Origin: CADEEN01 sp963783785
GTDB taxonomy: Bacteria > Pseudomonadota > Gammaproteobacteria > Burkholderiales > Burkholderiaceae_C
Length of the DNA: 64,000 nucleotides
Assembly (NCBI GenBank): GCA_963783785.1
Contig: CAWAOQ010000006.1
Coordinates: 124,001-188,000 of the forward strand
Reading direction: 5' to 3'
Shown here: positions 62,452 to 64,000 of the stretch, in pieces
Position numbering within the stretch: the stretch's first letter is position 1
Layout: every line of letters starts with the position of its first letter
Notes under the pieces: generated by a model
Told to the model about the DNA's origin: nothing
The model's input: the letters and a program-made list of their open reading frames with translations, nothing else
Database searches by the model: none
Made by a program: the position numbers and the translations under genes

Positions 62452-63785
62452 GCGGTATCGTCGCCGGCGGCCTGGGCATTGGCCTCGCGCAGGTGCGCGA
62501 GCTTGGCGGCGATCTGGGCTTCGAGGCCGCGCTCGGTCGGGCGGTAGAACGTCGGCGCCGCGAGGCCGTCGGGGAAATAGCTTTCGCCGGCGGCAAAGCC
62601 CTCGACCTCGTCGTGCGCATAGCGGTAGCCGCGGCCGTAGTCGAGCTGCTTCATCAGCTTCGTCGGTGCATTGCGCAGGCGCAGCGGCACCGGCCGCGTG
62701 CCATCGGCCTTGACGAAGGCGCGCGCCTCGTTCCAGGCCGCGTACACGGCGTTGGACTTCGGCGCCGCCGCCAGGAACACCACCGCCTGCGCCAGCGCCA
62801 GTTCGCCCTCGGGTGAACCGAGGCGCTCGTAGACCTCGGTGGCATCGAGCGCCATGCGCAGCGCGCGCGGGTCGGCCAGGCCGATGTCTTCGCTGGCCAT
62901 GCGCAGCACGCGCCGCGCCACGTAGCGTGGATCGACGCCGCCGTCGAGCATGCGCACCAGCCAGTACAACGCGGCATCGGGGTCGCTGCCGCGAACGCTC
63001 TTGTGCAGCGCCGAGATGGTGTCGTAGAACTGCTCGCCGCCCTTGTCGTAGCGGCGCAGCTGCTCACCAAGGGCGCGCTCGAGCAACGGCTCATCGATCT
63101 GCGTCGCCTCACCCGCCACCGCGGCCAGGTTCTCGACCGCGTTGAGCAGGCGCCGGGCGTCGCCGTCGGCATAGGCCACCAGGCGGTCGCGTGCCGCTTC
63201 GCTGAACGGCGGCAGCGCAGTCGCCGCACGCGCGCGTTCGAGCAGTTCGGCCAACTCGTCGGCGGCCAGCGGCTGCAGCACATGCACCGTCGCGCGCGAC
63301 AGCAGCGCCGAGTTGACCTCGAACGACGGGTTCTCGGTGGTCGCACCGATGAAGGTGAACAGGCCCGACTCGACGTGCGGCAGGAAGGCATCCTGCTGCG
63401 CCTTGTTGAAGCGGTGGACTTCGTCGACGAAGACGATGCTGGCGCGACCGACGCGACGCGCGGCGCTGGCGCGCTCCACCGCCTCGCGGATGTCCTTCAC
63501 GCCGCCGAGCACGGCCGAGATGACGATGAACTCGGCATCGAACGCGCCGGCCACCAGCCGCGCCAAGGTGGTCTTGCCGACGCCCGGCGGGCCCCACAGG
63601 ATCATCGAGTGCAGCCGTCCGGCCGCGAACGCGGCAGCGAGCGGCTTGCCGGGCGCGAGCAGGTGGCGCTGGCCGATCACCTCGGCCAGCGTGCGCGGGC
63701 GCAGGCGCTCGGCGAGCGGCGCATCGGCCGGTACCGGGGGAGCGGTCTGCGCGGGTTGGTCGTCGTCGAACAGCGAGGCGGACAT
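62439..63785 (-). CDS. rarA: Replication-associated recombination protein RarA (MgsA)
   Basis: 448 residues from MSASLFDDDQPAQTAPPVPA. AAA+ clamp-loader-like ATPase: Walker A WGPPGVGKTTLA, Walker B SIVFVDEVHRFNKAQQD, sensor 1 FIGATTENPSFEVN, and C-terminal DYGRGYRYAHD. Acts at stalled replication forks with SSB. Intact. Start chosen at MSASLF. Confidence 0.96.
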   Translation of the reverse strand: MSASLFDDDQPAQTAPPVPADAPLAERLRPRTLAEVIGQRHLLAPGKPLAAAFAAGRLHSMILWGPPGVGKTTLARLVAGAFDAEFIVISAVLGGVKDIREAVERASAARRVGRASIVFVDEVHRFNKAQQDAFLPHVESGLFTFIGATTENPSFEVNSALLSRATVHVLQPLAADELAELLERARAATALPPFSEAARDRLVAYADGDARRLLNAVENLAAVAGEATQIDEPLLERALGEQLRRYDKGGEQFYDTISALHKSVRGSDPDAALYWLVRMLDGGVDPRYVARRVLRMASEDIGLADPRALRMALDATEVYERLGSPEGELALAQAVVFLAAAPKSNAVYAAWNEARAFVKADGTRPVPLRLRNAPTKLMKQLDYGRGYRYAHDEVEGFAAGESYFPDGLAAPTFYRPTERGLEAQIAAKLAHLREANAQAAGDDTAQSA

Positions 63786-63824
63786 GGCCCGGTGATTGTC
63801 GCAGTGCAATGAGATGATCCCCGC

Positions 63825-64000
63825 ATGAACCGCCACCTGCTGCTGCTCGCGCTCTGCCAAGGTCTGTTCCTGACCAACAACGTCGTCTTCATCGCCATCA
63901 ACGGGCTGGTCGGCCTGTCGCTGGCGCCACTGTCGTGGATGGCGACGCTGCCGGTCACCGGCTACGTGGTCGGCGGCGCACTGTCGGCGGCGATCGTCGC
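63825..64000 (+). CDS. Major facilitator superfamily transporter (N-terminal 58 residues; runs off the window)
   Basis: ATG at 63825, MNRHLLLLALCQGLFLTNNV then VFIAINGLVGLSLAPLSWMA and a second helix VTGYVVGGALSAAIV. Two membrane helices visible. Resembles MFS permeases of the YfcJ/unknown group by shape; substrate unknown. Divergent from rarA by 39 bp. Confidence 0.75.
   Translation, partial: MNRHLLLLALCQGLFLTNNVVFIAINGLVGLSLAPLSWMATLPVTGYVVGGALSAAIV

Overview
The window is GC-rich and densely coded. Its gene order and protein sequences point to a betaproteobacterium of the order Burkholderiales, probably in the Rubrivivax/Leptothrix/Ideonella/Rhizobacter neighbourhood. The reasons are the contiguous minus-strand block tpiA-secG-tRNA-Leu(GAG)-nuoABCDEFGHIJKLMN-NUDIX, the zapA-6S RNA pair, an intracellular PHB depolymerase, an isc cluster with ferredoxin, and TRAP and Liv transporters. 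The genus is inference. Nearly everything is core metabolism; I see no prophage, integron, CRISPR array or transposase.

Layout. 1-14774 (minus): start of a NUDIX ADP-ribose pyrophosphatase and all 14 subunits of respiratory complex I (nuoN to nuoA), many overlapping by 1-4 bases. 14855-19959 (minus): tRNA-Leu, secG, tpiA, a quinone oxidoreductase, pnp and rpsO, with an intrinsic terminator between rpsO and pnp. 20116-22850: an aminotransferase, tsaD and a small conserved unknown. 22915-28719 (minus): Fe-S assembly genes iscR-iscS-iscU-iscA, a terminator, then GNAT-hscB-hscA-fdx; an IscR-type site lies over the iscR promoter. 28878-31483 (minus): low-molecular-weight phosphatase and uvrB. 31578-36401 (plus): aromatic aminotransferase, PHB depolymerase, RnfB-like ferredoxin, nth, btuF. 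36402-40238 (minus): btuD, btuC, btuB behind a cobalamin riboswitch. 40316-42335 (plus): zapB-like, zapA, 6S RNA, EVE-domain protein, TauE/SafE exporter. 42370-43418 (minus): PAS protein with a degenerate GGDEF domain. 43747-47415 (plus): rpsU, yqeY, a rhodanese/phosphatase-like protein, TRAP dctQ and dctM, facing dctP (minus). 48725-56760: tldE/pmbA, yjgA, mog, a palindromic element, murB, yajQ, a retropepsin-like protease, oligopeptidase A and a coiled-coil exported protein. 56917-60580 (minus): livF-livG-livM-livH. 60717-63785: alanine dehydrogenase with a divergent Lrp/AsnC regulator, and rarA. 63825-end: start of an MFS permease.

The most unusual object is a ~420-bp inverted-repeat element (51291-51712) that fills the whole space between the convergent genes mog and murB. 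Its ~105-bp arms each carry a GC hairpin and a 12-bp pyrimidine/purine hairpin. The latter differs between the arms by two paired, compensating changes, which suggests the structure is under selection. Its outer edges coincide with the TAG stop codons of both genes.

Many otherwise intact conserved genes (nuoG, nuoD, tyrB, btuD, btuB, the EVE gene, the GGDEF gene, dctM, dctP, livG, livM, livH, ald and one unknown) are interrupted by single-base frameshifts. In every case removing or adding one base restores a full-length family member. I count about 19 insertions against 4 deletions. This looks like an error-prone, insertion-biased assembly rather than gene decay, so these genes are annotated as intact CDS with the shift positions noted.
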